NCBI GenBank assembly: GCA_016791285.1
Contig: JAEUMX010000127.1
Coordinates: forward strand, 1-24,668
Length of the DNA: 24,668 bases
Source of the DNA: Burkholderiales bacterium
GTDB lineage: Bacteria > Pseudomonadota > Gammaproteobacteria > Burkholderiales > JAEUMW01
Direction: 5' to 3'
Positions 15,490 to 23,132 of this stretch are shown in pieces. The translations under genes and the position numbers were made by a program. The notes under the pieces were generated by a model. It saw only the letters and a list, made by a program, of their open reading frames with translations, ran no database searches and was not told the origin of the DNA. The stretch's first letter is position 1. Every line of letters starts with the position of its first letter.

Positions 15490-16157
15490 TGACCAAAGCC
15501 GGCTGCACCGCGGCCGTGGCGCTGCTCGGCGTGCTCCTGTGCGGCGAGGGACGGATACACGCAGCAGACCCTGCGTCCGATTTCAAGCGCGGTCAGAACG
15601 CCTACGCGGCCGGGGATTACGCACAGGCCGCCAAGGTCTGGCGTCCACTCGCGGAGCAGGGCGACGCGCAGGCCCAGTACGGGATGGGGCTGTTGGCCAA
15701 GCGCGGGCTCGGGGAGCCGCGCGATCCGGCGGCAGCGGCGGAGTGGTGGCGCAAGGCCGCCAGCCAGGGCCACACGACCGCACAGTTCAACCTGGGGGTG
15801 CTGTACGAAGGCGGCGAAGGCGTGCGCAAGAGCGACGACGAGGCCTTCAGGTGGTATCGTCTGGCCGCCGAGCGCGGCGATCCCGACGCCCAGTTCAATC
15901 TCGGGCTGCTCTATGCGGCCGGGCGCGGCACCAAGCGCGACCTGGCTGCGGCGGCGGGGTGGTACCGCAAGGCGGCCGAGCAGGGCGATGCTGCCGCCCA
16001 GTACACGCTCGGCCTTGCCTACGCCGCGGGGATGGGGATCGCCGAGGATCGCGCCGCGGCGACGGCCTGGCTGCGGAAGTCGGCCGCACAGGGCTTCCAG
16101 CCCGCCCGCGATGCGCTGGCCAAGCTCGAGCCCGAACGCAAGGAAAGAGAGCGATGA
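15489..16157 (+). CDS. periplasmic Sel1-repeat (TPR-like) protein
   Basis: This 222-residue protein has an N-terminal signal peptide (MTKAGCTAAVALLGVLLCGEGRIHA, probable cleavage after residue 25) followed by about five Sel1-like repeats of 36 residues. The repeats show the A..WYRKAAEQGDAAAQYxLGLxYAAGxG pattern, for example FRWYRLAAERGDPDAQFNLGLLYAAGRGTKRD and WYRKAAEQGDAAAQYTLGLAYAAGMGIAED. Such repeats form helical scaffolds for protein contacts. Its ATG at 15489 overlaps the radical SAM stop codon, and its own stop overlaps the deacetylase ATG, so all three are probably translated from one mRNA. The partner is unknown. Confidence 0.9.
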   Translation: MTKAGCTAAVALLGVLLCGEGRIHAADPASDFKRGQNAYAAGDYAQAAKVWRPLAEQGDAQAQYGMGLLAKRGLGEPRDPAAAAEWWRKAASQGHTTAQFNLGVLYEGGEGVRKSDDEAFRWYRLAAERGDPDAQFNLGLLYAAGRGTKRDLAAAAGWYRKAAEQGDAAAQYTLGLAYAAGMGIAEDRAAATAWLRKSAAQGFQPARDALAKLEPERKERER

Positions 16158-17104
16158 GCGACAAGGTCTGCCTGCTGGTGAGCGATGATCTCACGCGCTA
16201 CGGTTTTCCGTCCGACCATCCCTTCGGTACCGACCGGCAGGGCGCCTTCCTCGGCACGGCGCGCAGCCGAGGATTGGACGCGAAGGTGAAAGTCCTGGCA
16301 TCGCGGGAAGCCACGCGCGCCGAGCTCGAGCGCTTTCACACGGTCGATCACGTGAACCGCGTGCTCGTCAAGTCGCAGCAGGGCGTGGGCTACCTCGACT
16401 ACGGCGATACCCCGGCCTTCGTCGGCGTGTTCGAGATCTCGAGCCACGTCGTCGGGGCCGCGCTGGCCGCACTCGATGCCGTGATGGATGGCATCTGTAC
16501 CCGTTCGTTCCAGCCCATCGGGGGGCTGCACCACGCGCGCCGCGACCGCGCGGCGGGCTTCTGCGTGTTCAACGACGTCGGTGTCGTGATCGAGACGCTG
16601 CGCAGCCGCTACGGTGTGAAGCGCATCGCCTACGTCGACATCGACGTGCATCACGGCGATGGCCTTTATTACCCCTACGAGAGCGACCCCGATCTGATCA
16701 TCGCCGACATCCACGAGGACGGGGACTATCTGTACCCGGGTACCGGACATTCGTGGGAGACGGGCAAGGACGCGGCCTCCGGCACCAAGCTCAACATCGC
16801 GATGCCGCCCGGTGCGGGGGACGCGGAATTCCGGCGGCAGTGGGAGCACGTGGAAGCGCATCTCGTGAAGTTCAGGCCCGAATTCTTCCTGCTCCAGTGC
16901 GGCGCCGACAGTCTGAGCGGCGATCCTATCGCCCACCTGCGCTATACCGAGGCCGCCCACGGCTACGCAGCCAAACGCCTGTGCGGGCTGGCGGACCAGT
17001 ACGCGCGGGGGCGGCTGATGGTGTTCGGAGGCGGTGGTTACAACCGCAGGAACCTTGCTCTCGCATGGAATGCGGTGCTCGAAGCGTTGATCGAGGCGTC
17101 CTAA
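16154..17104 (+). CDS. HDAC-family (acetoin utilisation AcuC/acetylpolyamine amidohydrolase-like) deacetylase
   Basis: This 316-residue zinc-dependent deacetylase has the arginase-fold HDAC signature: GLHHARRDRAAGFCVFND with the His126-His127 pair, YVDIDVHHGDG with zinc ligands Asp164 and His166, QCGADSLSGDP with the third ligand Asp257, and GGGGYNRRNLALAW with the transition-state tyrosine. Bacterial members remove acetyl groups from protein lysines, polyamines or other amines, and the substrate here cannot be told from the sequence. The ATG at 16154 overlaps the Sel1 stop as ATGA, with AAGGAAAGAG upstream. No signal peptide is seen, so it is cytoplasmic. It lies third in the coupled operon. 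Confidence 0.92.
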   Translation: MSDKVCLLVSDDLTRYGFPSDHPFGTDRQGAFLGTARSRGLDAKVKVLASREATRAELERFHTVDHVNRVLVKSQQGVGYLDYGDTPAFVGVFEISSHVVGAALAALDAVMDGICTRSFQPIGGLHHARRDRAAGFCVFNDVGVVIETLRSRYGVKRIAYVDIDVHHGDGLYYPYESDPDLIIADIHEDGDYLYPGTGHSWETGKDAASGTKLNIAMPPGAGDAEFRRQWEHVEAHLVKFRPEFFLLQCGADSLSGDPIAHLRYTEAAHGYAAKRLCGLADQYARGRLMVFGGGGYNRRNLALAWNAVLEALIEAS

Positions 17105-17137
17105 GCAACAAGCTTCGCGCGCTCGGGTGATTGCGCG

Positions 17138-17755
17138 ATGGCGTCCGACCTCGTGTTGAAGAGCGCGCTGGTCGGGGTGATCATGGCCGCCGCGGTCGGC
17201 CCGATCTGGATGCTGTGCTTCCGCCGCGCGCTGGTTGACGGTTTCTGGCCGGGTTTTGCCTCGGGGCTGGGTGCTGCCGGGGCGGATGCGCTGTATGCGG
17301 CCGTCGCGGCGTTCGGGCTGACCTTCGTCTCCGATTTCCTCATCGCCCACCGTTCGGCGTTCCTGTTCTCTGCGAGCTTCTTCCTGATCTGGCTGGGTGC
17401 GAGGATGTTCCGCGCGCGGCCGGCACGGATGCCCACCGCCGTCCATGCCTCGGGTCTCGCACAGGCGTGCGGCGTGACGCTGGTGCTGACCCTTGCGAAC
17501 CCGATGACGATCCTCTCGTTTCTCGCGATCTTCGCGGCACTCGGTCTCACCGGTGCGCGCGACCTTGCGACCGCAACCGCGATGGTGCTCGGGGTGTTCC
17601 TGGGTGCGGCCTCGTGGTGGCTGGTCCTGTGCGCGCTGGCGGCACGCATCGGCCCCAGGCTCGGCGATGCCACGTTCGTTGCGCTGAACCGGGCTGCCGG
17701 CGCTTTCGTCGTCGCCTTCGCTGGCTATCAGTTGCTGCTGCTGGGTCGCGGCTGA
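17138..17755 (+). CDS. LysE/RhtB-family amino acid exporter
   Basis: This 205-residue membrane protein has about six hydrophobic segments. The N-terminal helix contains GVIMAAAVGPIWMLCFRRAL, matching the LysE-family PGP-like motif, and FLIWLGARMFR precedes the cytoplasmic loop. LANPMTILSFLAIFAALG is the characteristic NP helix, and FVVAFAGYQLLLLG closes the chain. Family members export basic or neutral amino acids or related solutes across the inner membrane. It starts 33 nt after the deacetylase gene and may share its transcript, although the Shine-Dalgarno is weak. Its stop is 3 nt from the convergent Mut7-C gene stop. Confidence 0.9.
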   Translation: MASDLVLKSALVGVIMAAAVGPIWMLCFRRALVDGFWPGFASGLGAAGADALYAAVAAFGLTFVSDFLIAHRSAFLFSASFFLIWLGARMFRARPARMPTAVHASGLAQACGVTLVLTLANPMTILSFLAIFAALGLTGARDLATATAMVLGVFLGAASWWLVLCALAARIGPRLGDATFVALNRAAGAFVVAFAGYQLLLLGRG

Positions 17756-17758
17756 GAG

Positions 17759-18238
17759 TCAGTGCAACACCGCGAGTCGTTGGTGTTGCCAGGCTTCGAG
17801 CCGTTCGCGCATCCGGCGATAGTGAGACCCGCGCCAGTAGACCCGCCCGCAGCCAGGACACGCCGAAACCGGTTCCGCATCGCCCATCGGCAGCCAGGGG
17901 AAGCGTGCGCGCTGGCCGGCCGTCGCGGGCAGCAGAGGGGTGTTGTCGACCAGGCAGCGGGTGAAGGCGCGGGACAACCAGTCCAGACCGAACGCGCTCG
18001 CGATGACCTGCGCCTGGTCCTCGAGCCGCGGTGAAGGCAGGATCATCGCGATGCCGGCGGCCGCCTTGTGCTCGTGGATGCGCCGGTCCAGGGTCAGGAA
18101 GCGCCGGGCCTCGGCCTGGCACTGCTGCAGCAGCACCCGATCCCGGATGCCGTCGCTCGCGAGCGCGGCGTCGTACCCTGCGGCCCGCAGGTAGCGGCAC
18201 AGTCGGGCCAGCATCTCGTCGCAGAGAAAGCGTTCCAT
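17759..18238 (-). CDS. Mut7-C family protein (PIN-like RNase domain with zinc ribbon)
   Basis: This 159-residue protein opens RFLCDEMLARLCRYLRAAGYDA, the acidic start of the Mut7-C PIN-like domain, with further acidic positions at LTLDRRI. The C-terminal part is a zinc-ribbon-like unit: TRCLVDNTPL, then SACPGCGRVYWRGSHYRRM. The second pair CPGC is intact, but the first pair appears as Cys-Leu-Val-Asp, so only three of four expected cysteines are present. Mut7-C proteins are predicted nucleases and are poorly characterised. The ATG at 18238 has GAGAG upstream. It is divergent from the YbiB gene (252-nt gap) and convergent with the LysE-type gene. Confidence 0.85.
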   Translation of the reverse strand: MERFLCDEMLARLCRYLRAAGYDAALASDGIRDRVLLQQCQAEARRFLTLDRRIHEHKAAAGIAMILPSPRLEDQAQVIASAFGLDWLSRAFTRCLVDNTPLLPATAGQRARFPWLPMGDAEPVSACPGCGRVYWRGSHYRRMRERLEAWQHQRLAVLH

Positions 18239-18402
18239 GGCGTCTCTCGCCGGCGATTATTCGCTGCGGTCCAAAGCAGCACAAGCCGGCGGGCACCTGA
18301 CCAGTGCACGCACCACCATAAGGCAATTTCCGGGAACTGCGCACCATGAGGCCGCGGCAATCGTCGCGCGGCGCCGCCGATGCGCCATAACGTATTGAAG
18401 TT

Positions 18403-18416
18403 ACGCAGTAATGCGT
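18403..18416. promoter_or_regulatory. short dyad in the divergent gap between Mut7-C and YbiB genes
   Basis: ACGCA-GTAA-TGCGT (18403-18416) is a perfect 5-4-5 inverted repeat in the AT-richest part of the 252-nt divergent region, about 75 nt before the YbiB ATG. It could be an operator. The E. coli ybiB gene is LexA-regulated, but this dyad is not a LexA box (CTGT-N8-ACAG), and I found no such box nearby. Confidence 0.3.
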
Positions 18417-18490
18417 GATGGCATGGGCGTTGCTGACCGCGAGTTCCGCAACCGGCGTCGCCGACCTTCTTCCCGTCCACCGGAATCGAT

Positions 18491-19471
18491 ATGGCTTACT
18501 CGTTTTACATCAAGGAGATTGGTCGCGGCAAGGAGCGGGCGCGCGATCTCCTGGCGGAGGAGGCTTACCATCTCTTCGCCGCGCTTCTCGACGGGGGCGT
18601 GCCGGAGCTCGAGCTGGGCGCGATCCTCATGACGCTGCGGATGAAGGGCGAGTCGGCGTCCGAGATCCTGGGCTTCCAGCGCGCCGTCGACGAGCGTACG
18701 CAGCGGCTGCGGTTCGAGAGCGCGGTGCGACCGATCGTCATTCCCAGCTACAACGGTGCACGCGATGCGCCGAACCTGCTGCCTCTGGTGGCGCTGCTGC
18801 TGACGCGGCTCGGCATCCCGGTGCTGATCCACGGTGTGCTGCACGGCGCGGGGCGGGTCGCGACCGTTTACGTGCTGCGCGAGCTCGGCATCCTGCCGAG
18901 CGTGAGCCTCGCCCAGGCCGAGGCCCGGCTCGAGACCGAAGGGCTCGCCTTTCTGCCGACCCAGGTGGTCGCTCCCGGCCTTGCGACCCTGCTCGCGTTG
19001 CGCAGCCGGCTCGGAGTGCGCAATGTCTCCCACACGCTGGTGAAACTGATGAATCCGTTCGCGGGGGACAGCGTGCTCATGTTGAGCGCCTCCCACCCCT
19101 ACTATCTCAACGTCATCCGCGATCACATGCTGGTCACGGGCGGCCGCGGGCTGCTCCTGCGCGCGACCGAGGGCGAGGCGTTCGCCAATCCGAAGCGCCG
19201 GCCGCGTATCGAGCACTTCGCGGACGGTCGGATGGAGGCGCTGTTCGAGGAGGAATGCGGGCCGCTCGCAATGCTGCCGAATCTGCCGCAGGGTGTCGAC
19301 GCCACCACGTCCGCGGCGTGGATCCGGCGCGCGCTGGCGGCCGAGGTCCCGGTGCCGCTGCCGATCCTGCACCAGCTCGCGTGCTGTCTCTACGCGTCGG
19401 GCTACAGCAGCGACATGCACCAGGCGAAAGCCGTGGTCGCGGTGGCCACGCGCGGGGTGTCGGCGGCCTGA
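18491..19471 (+). CDS. ybiB: YbiB / TrpD2-family nucleic-acid-binding protein
   Basis: This 326-residue protein resembles anthranilate phosphoribosyltransferase in fold, with an all-helical N-terminal domain (EEAYHLFAALLDGGVPELELGAILMTLRMKGESASEILGFQRAVDE) followed by the glycosyltransferase-3 alpha/beta domain (LIHGVLHGAGRVATVYVLRELGI). It lacks the usual phosphoribosyltransferase glycine-rich loop sequence and has RNVSHTLVKLMNPFAGDSVLMLSASHPYY, which fits the YbiB/TrpD2 group. In E. coli, YbiB binds DNA without sequence preference and is induced by DNA damage. There are no trp neighbours, which supports a role outside tryptophan synthesis. The start is the ATG at 18491, with no clear Shine-Dalgarno. 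The C-terminal QAKAVVAVATRGVSAA completes the domain. Confidence 0.88.
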   Translation: MAYSFYIKEIGRGKERARDLLAEEAYHLFAALLDGGVPELELGAILMTLRMKGESASEILGFQRAVDERTQRLRFESAVRPIVIPSYNGARDAPNLLPLVALLLTRLGIPVLIHGVLHGAGRVATVYVLRELGILPSVSLAQAEARLETEGLAFLPTQVVAPGLATLLALRSRLGVRNVSHTLVKLMNPFAGDSVLMLSASHPYYLNVIRDHMLVTGGRGLLLRATEGEAFANPKRRPRIEHFADGRMEALFEEECGPLAMLPNLPQGVDATTSAAWIRRALAAEVPVPLPILHQLACCLYASGYSSDMHQAKAVVAVATRGVSAA

Positions 19472-19539
19472 GCCGGCGCTCGCGACCGCGGAAACGTAAT
19501 CGCGGCGCCGCGGACTAAGGGATACGGAAACGGTCCGGT

Positions 19540-19569
19540 TTGCCGGGCCTCCGGGCGGTTCTGTAGAAT
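19540..19569 (+). promoter_or_regulatory. candidate sigma-70 promoter for sodB
   Basis: TTGCCG (19540-19545), an 18-nt spacer and TAGAAT (19564-19569) lie just upstream of sodB. Transcription would start near 19576, giving a leader of about 35 nt that ends with AAGGAG (19599-19604), 7 nt before the ATG. I see no clear Fur box, although sodB genes are often iron-responsive. Confidence 0.6.
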
Positions 19570-19611
19570 CGCCGCTCCCCGATCCGCCTCAAGTTCACAA
19601 GGAGAGACACG

Positions 19612-20193
19612 ATGGTCCACGAGCTTCCCGCTCTGCCGTACGCCATGGACGCGCTCGCGCCGCACATCTCGAAGGAGACCTTCGAATACCACTACGGCAA
19701 GCATCACCAGGCCTATGTCACCAACCTGAACAATCTCATCAAGGGCACCGAGTTCGAGAATGCGTCCCTGGAGGAGATCATCAAGAAATCGTCCGCCGGC
19801 ATCTTCAACAACTCGGCCCAGGTGTGGAACCACACCTTCTTCTGGCACAGCATGAAACCCGGCGGTGGCGGCGCCCCCTCGGGTGCTCTCGCCGCTGCGA
19901 TCGACAAGAAATGGGGATCGTGCGATGCCTTCAAGGAGGCGTTCACGAAGAGCGCGGTCGGCAACTTCGGTTCCGGCTGGACCTGGCTCGTGAAGAAACC
20001 GGACGGCTCGGTGGACATCGTCAACACCAGCAATGCCGCCACGCCGATCACCGGCGCTGATCTGCCGCTGCTCACGCTGGACGTGTGGGAGCACGCGTAC
20101 TACATCGACTACCGGAACGCGCGGCCGAAGTTCGTGGAGACGTTCCTCGCCAACCTCTGTAACTGGGATTTCGCGGCGAAGAATTTTGGCTGA
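19612..20193 (+). CDS. sodB: superoxide dismutase, Fe type
   Basis: This 193-residue enzyme converts superoxide to oxygen and hydrogen peroxide. The metal ligands are in the expected places: His27 ([12 protein letters not shown]), His74 (VWNHTFFW), Asp157 and His161 ([12 protein letters not shown]). Gln70 in NNSAQVWNH, next to the metal site, marks the iron form as in E. coli SodB, where the Mn enzyme would have glycine. The length and the WDFAAKNFG ending are typical. No signal peptide is present, so it is cytoplasmic. It has a strong AAGGAG Shine-Dalgarno and its own promoter-like sequence. Confidence 0.97.
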   Translation: MVHELPALPYAMDALAPHISKETFEYHYGKHHQAYVTNLNNLIKGTEFENASLEEIIKKSSAGIFNNSAQVWNHTFFWHSMKPGGGGAPSGALAAAIDKKWGSCDAFKEAFTKSAVGNFGSGWTWLVKKPDGSVDIVNTSNAATPITGADLPLLTLDVWEHAYYIDYRNARPKFVETFLANLCNWDFAAKNFG

Positions 20194-20219
20194 TTCGCAC
20201 CAAGGTATGGCACTCGAGG

Positions 20220-20240
20220 AAGGCCCCGCGCGGGGTCTTT
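20220..20240 (+). terminator. rho-independent terminator after sodB
   Basis: AAGGCCCC-GCGC-GGGGTCTTT forms a GC-rich stem with flanking A:T pairs, followed by CTCGTCTTT. It lies 27 nt after the sodB stop and only 12 nt before the selO GTG, leaving no room for a selO promoter downstream of it. Confidence 0.65.
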
Positions 20241-20252
20241 CTCGTCTTTGGG

Positions 20253-21824
20253 GTGACGAGGATCCGCTCGCTCAGCTTCGATAACACCTTCGTCAACCGG
20301 CTGCCCGGCGACCCGGTGGTGGGGCAGGGCGTACGACAGGTGCGCGGGGCGCTCTACTCGCGGGTGGAGCCGACCCCGGTGGCGGCGCCGCGACTCATCG
20401 CTTACTCGCCGGAGGTGGCCGCGCTCGTTGGCCTCGATGCGGCCGATGTCGAATCGCCGGCCTTCGTGCAGGTGTTCGGCGGCAATGCGCTCGTCGACGG
20501 CATGCAGCCCTACGCAGCGAACTACGGCGGCCACCAGTTCGGCCGCTGGGCCGGCCAGCTCGGCGACGGCCGCGCCATCACCCTGGGCGAGGCGATCAAC
20601 GCCCGCGGCGAGCGCTGGGAGCTGCAGCTCAAGGGGGCCGGACCCACGCCGTATGCACGCCGCGCCGATGGTCGCGCCGTGCTGCGCTCCTCGGTGCGCG
20701 AATTCCTGTGCAGCGAGGCGATGCATCACCTCGGCATTCCCACCACCCGCGCCCTGAGCCTGGTGGCCACCGGCGAGCAAGTCTGGCGCGACATGTTCTA
20801 CGACGGTCATCCCAAGGCCGAGCCGGGCGCGGTGGTCTGCCGTGTGGCACCTTCCTTCATCCGCTTCGGCAACTTCGAGCTGCCGGCAGCACGCGGCGAC
20901 GTCGCGCTCTTGAAGCAGCTGATCGACTTCACGATCGAGCGCGATTTCCCGGAGCTGCGCCCGGCAAGCGCGGAAGCGCTCTACGCGGACTGGTTCGCGG
21001 AGGTTTGCGAGCGCACCGCGCGCATGGTGGCGCACTGGATGCGCGTCGGCTTCGTGCACGGGGTGATGAATACCGACAACATGTCGATCCTGGGGCTCAC
21101 CATCGACTACGGTCCGTACGGGTGGATCGACGACTTCGACCCGGGCTGGACGCCGAACACGACGGATGCACAGGGACGGCGCTACTGCTTCGGTCAGCAG
21201 GCACAGATCGCCTATTGGAATCTCGGTCGTCTCGCCACCGCGCTGACACGCGTCTTCGACTCCAACGATCCGCTGCAGGCGGGGCTGCAGCGCTACGTCG
21301 AGGCTTATGTCGCGGCAGACCGCGGCAACATCGCCGCCAAGCTGGGCTTGGCCGAGTGCCGCGACGAGGACGTGGACCTGATGCAGTCCCTTCACACGCT
21401 GCTGCAGGAAGGCGAGGTCGACATGACCTTGTTCTTTCGCTCGCTCGGCGAGGTGGATCTCGATGCGCCCACACTCGCGCCGCTCACGCACGCGTTCTAC
21501 GACGAGGGCAGGCAGCAACGCACGGCGCCCGCATTCGGCGACTGGCTCGCTCGTTACGCCGCGCGCGTCCGCCGCGACGCTCTGCCGGCCGCGCAACGCC
21601 GTGCCCGCATGCATGCCGCGAATCCACGCTACGTGCTGCGCAACTGTCTCGCGCAGCAGGCGATCGACCGCGCACAGGCAGGCGACGATTCGGAGATCCA
21701 CGAGTTGCTCGACGTGTTGCGGAGCCCCTACGAGGATCAACCCGGTCGCGAGCGATTCGCGCAGCTGCGACCGGACTGGGCACGCCATCGCGCCGGCTGC
21801 TCCATGTTGTCCTGCAGCTCCTGA
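20253..21824 (+). CDS. selO: SelO-family pseudokinase AMPylase (YdiU/UPF0061), cysteine form
   Basis: SelO proteins have a protein-kinase-like fold but transfer AMP from ATP to Ser/Thr/Tyr of target proteins, with a role in oxidative stress. This 523-residue protein opens LSFDNTFVNRLPGDP, has YAANYGGHQFGRWAGQLGDGRAITLGE, the nucleotide-binding LQLKGAGPTPYARRADGRAVLRSSVREFLCSEAM, and the metal-binding MNTDNMSILGLTIDYGPYGWIDDFDPGW. It ends GCSMLSCSS; the last cysteine, two before the end, is at the place of selenocysteine in animal SelO and can pair with the upstream one. The start is a GTG at 20253 because homologous residues begin at LSFDN and no better start exists in frame. The Shine-Dalgarno is poor. 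It follows sodB by 59 nt. Confidence 0.95.
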   Translation: MTRIRSLSFDNTFVNRLPGDPVVGQGVRQVRGALYSRVEPTPVAAPRLIAYSPEVAALVGLDAADVESPAFVQVFGGNALVDGMQPYAANYGGHQFGRWAGQLGDGRAITLGEAINARGERWELQLKGAGPTPYARRADGRAVLRSSVREFLCSEAMHHLGIPTTRALSLVATGEQVWRDMFYDGHPKAEPGAVVCRVAPSFIRFGNFELPAARGDVALLKQLIDFTIERDFPELRPASAEALYADWFAEVCERTARMVAHWMRVGFVHGVMNTDNMSILGLTIDYGPYGWIDDFDPGWTPNTTDAQGRRYCFGQQAQIAYWNLGRLATALTRVFDSNDPLQAGLQRYVEAYVAADRGNIAAKLGLAECRDEDVDLMQSLHTLLQEGEVDMTLFFRSLGEVDLDAPTLAPLTHAFYDEGRQQRTAPAFGDWLARYAARVRRDALPAAQRRARMHAANPRYVLRNCLAQQAIDRAQAGDDSEIHELLDVLRSPYEDQPGRERFAQLRPDWARHRAGCSMLSCSS

Positions 21825-22154
21825 GCCGACCCAAGTGAACTTACAAATGACTCACAGAATCTGTGGACAGCCTTGTGGAAAAGTCCCCGATTCCGCCCTC
21901 GCAGGCCTACCACGAGCGGTTCCGCAGGGATTGCCTAATTTTCGAGCAGCCCATTTTGTGCGCTGCGGAAACAAGACGTTACGCCCACCGCAACGATGGC
22001 GGCATAGCCTGGCCGGGAACTCAGACTTCACTTTAAATGCTGTGCATAACTCGGAGAGCTCGACTGGCCGGGAGTCGCGCCGGGGACGGTGAGTCGTTGC
22101 CGTAACCGCCTTTACCGACGAGGATTTTCTGTCTCGCGCTGCGCCCGCGAGCGC
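21825..22154. other. convergent intergenic region with DnaA-box-like sites, no gene seen
   Basis: This 330-bp gap between convergent genes needs no promoter for either neighbour. It is locally AT-richer and holds three TGTGGA/TGTGCA sites in one orientation: TGTGGACAG (21862-21870, near match), TGTGGAAAA (21874-21882) and TGTGCATAA (22041-22049). The last two fit the relaxed DnaA-box consensus TTWTNCACA on the complementary strand. A 13-bp palindrome CACAGAATCTGTG is at 21853-21865. A 10-bp direct repeat CTGGCCGGGA is at 22009-22018 and 22064-22073. I found no credible open reading frame. Confidence 0.5.
22133..22151. terminator. hairpin after the binding-protein gene, weak terminator
   Basis: CTCGCG (22133-22138), a 7-nt loop and CGCGAG (22146-22151) form a perfect 6-bp stem just beyond the minus-strand stop at 22155. 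The minus-strand side has no T tract, so any termination would be weak or need Rho. Confidence 0.3.
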
Positions 22155-23111
22155 TCAGTCGCCGGGTAGTCCCTGAACGCGGAACAGTTCTTCGAGGTGC
22201 GGGCTCATAGGCAGATCGAGGCGGACGCCGGAAGGCAGACGCTTCAGAAACCACCTGTTGTAGATGTAGACGATCTCGCGACTTCCGGCGAGCTTACCGA
22301 AGGCGCGATCCACGATCTCGGCGAATTCGGGGTCGTCCTTGCGGAAGGCGAGCGCGTACGCAGCATAGGTCAGAAAGTCGCCCACCACCCGGTACTTGGC
22401 GCCGGTCCGCGTCTCGGCGAGCATGCCATACAGCAGAATTTCGTCGTTCGCCCAGGCGTCGGCCTTCCCGGATTCCAGAATCTGAAACGATTCGCGATGG
22501 TCGGCGCCGGTCACGAAGTTGAGGTTCAGCTTCTGCCGCTCGTTGAGCGAGCGCATGGCCGTGTCCTGCACCGTACCGAGCGTGACGACGATGGTCCGGC
22601 CCTTGAGGTCGCGCAGGAAGCGCAACCGACTGTCGCGCCGCACCAGCAGCTTGGTGCCGGTCACGAACGTGGTGGGCGAGAAGGCGACGCGCTTGCGGCG
22701 CTCGATGGTGTTGGTCGAGGAACCGCATTCGAGGTCGATCTCGCCTGCGATCAAGAGGTCGAAGCGGTTTTCCGGCGTGACCGGCCGGTAATCGGTCCGC
22801 ACCTCCTTGCCGAGCTCCGTGCTCACTTCGTCGACGATCGCATCGCAGAGGTCGAGGGCGTAACCGACCGGTTTGCCCTTCGGATCCAGGAACGCGAACG
22901 GAATGGAGTTCTGGCGATAGCCGATGCGGATCGCGCCGGTGTCCTGAATGCGCTTGAGCGTACCCGTGTACTGGAACACGGTGCGCAGGGCGTCACCTTC
23001 CTGCGCCAGCGCCGGCAGCGCCACACCCAGGGCGAGCAGACTGGCCGCGCCGGCCCGGTAGAAAGTGTCCAGCAGGGATCTCCATGCGCTCCGGAAGTTT
23101 CGCGTTCTCAT
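22155..23111 (-). CDS. periplasmic amino acid-binding protein, GltI (glutamate/aspartate) type
   Basis: This 318-residue protein has a signal peptide (1-36, ...GAASLLALGVALPALA, cleavage before QEGD). The mature part is a family 3 solute-binding protein: LKRIQDTGAIRIGYRQNSIPFAFLDPKGKPVGYALDLCDAIVDEV, then FDLLIAGEIDLECGSSTNTIERRKRVAFSPTTFVTGTKLLVRR, the pattern of glutamate/aspartate-binding GltI. LKGRTIVVTLGTVQDTAMR and YIYNRWFLKRLPSGVRLDLPMS follow. No ABC permease or ATPase gene is adjacent. Instead a DAACS symporter gene lies 21 nt upstream on the same strand, so it either serves a transport system encoded elsewhere or delivers ligand to a sensor. Start ATG at 23111 with GAAGG close upstream. 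Confidence 0.9.
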   Translation of the reverse strand: MRTRNFRSAWRSLLDTFYRAGAASLLALGVALPALAQEGDALRTVFQYTGTLKRIQDTGAIRIGYRQNSIPFAFLDPKGKPVGYALDLCDAIVDEVSTELGKEVRTDYRPVTPENRFDLLIAGEIDLECGSSTNTIERRKRVAFSPTTFVTGTKLLVRRDSRLRFLRDLKGRTIVVTLGTVQDTAMRSLNERQKLNLNFVTGADHRESFQILESGKADAWANDEILLYGMLAETRTGAKYRVVGDFLTYAAYALAFRKDDPEFAEIVDRAFGKLAGSREIVYIYNRWFLKRLPSGVRLDLPMSPHLEELFRVQGLPGD

Positions 23112-23132
23112 GGGCCTTCGCAGATATTGCTT

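Noticed and set aside
18491..19471. Assignment of this gene as trpD (anthranilate phosphoribosyltransferase)
   Set aside because: The phosphoribosyl-binding glycine-rich loop wording is missing, there are no trp neighbours, and the sequence fits YbiB/TrpD2 better.
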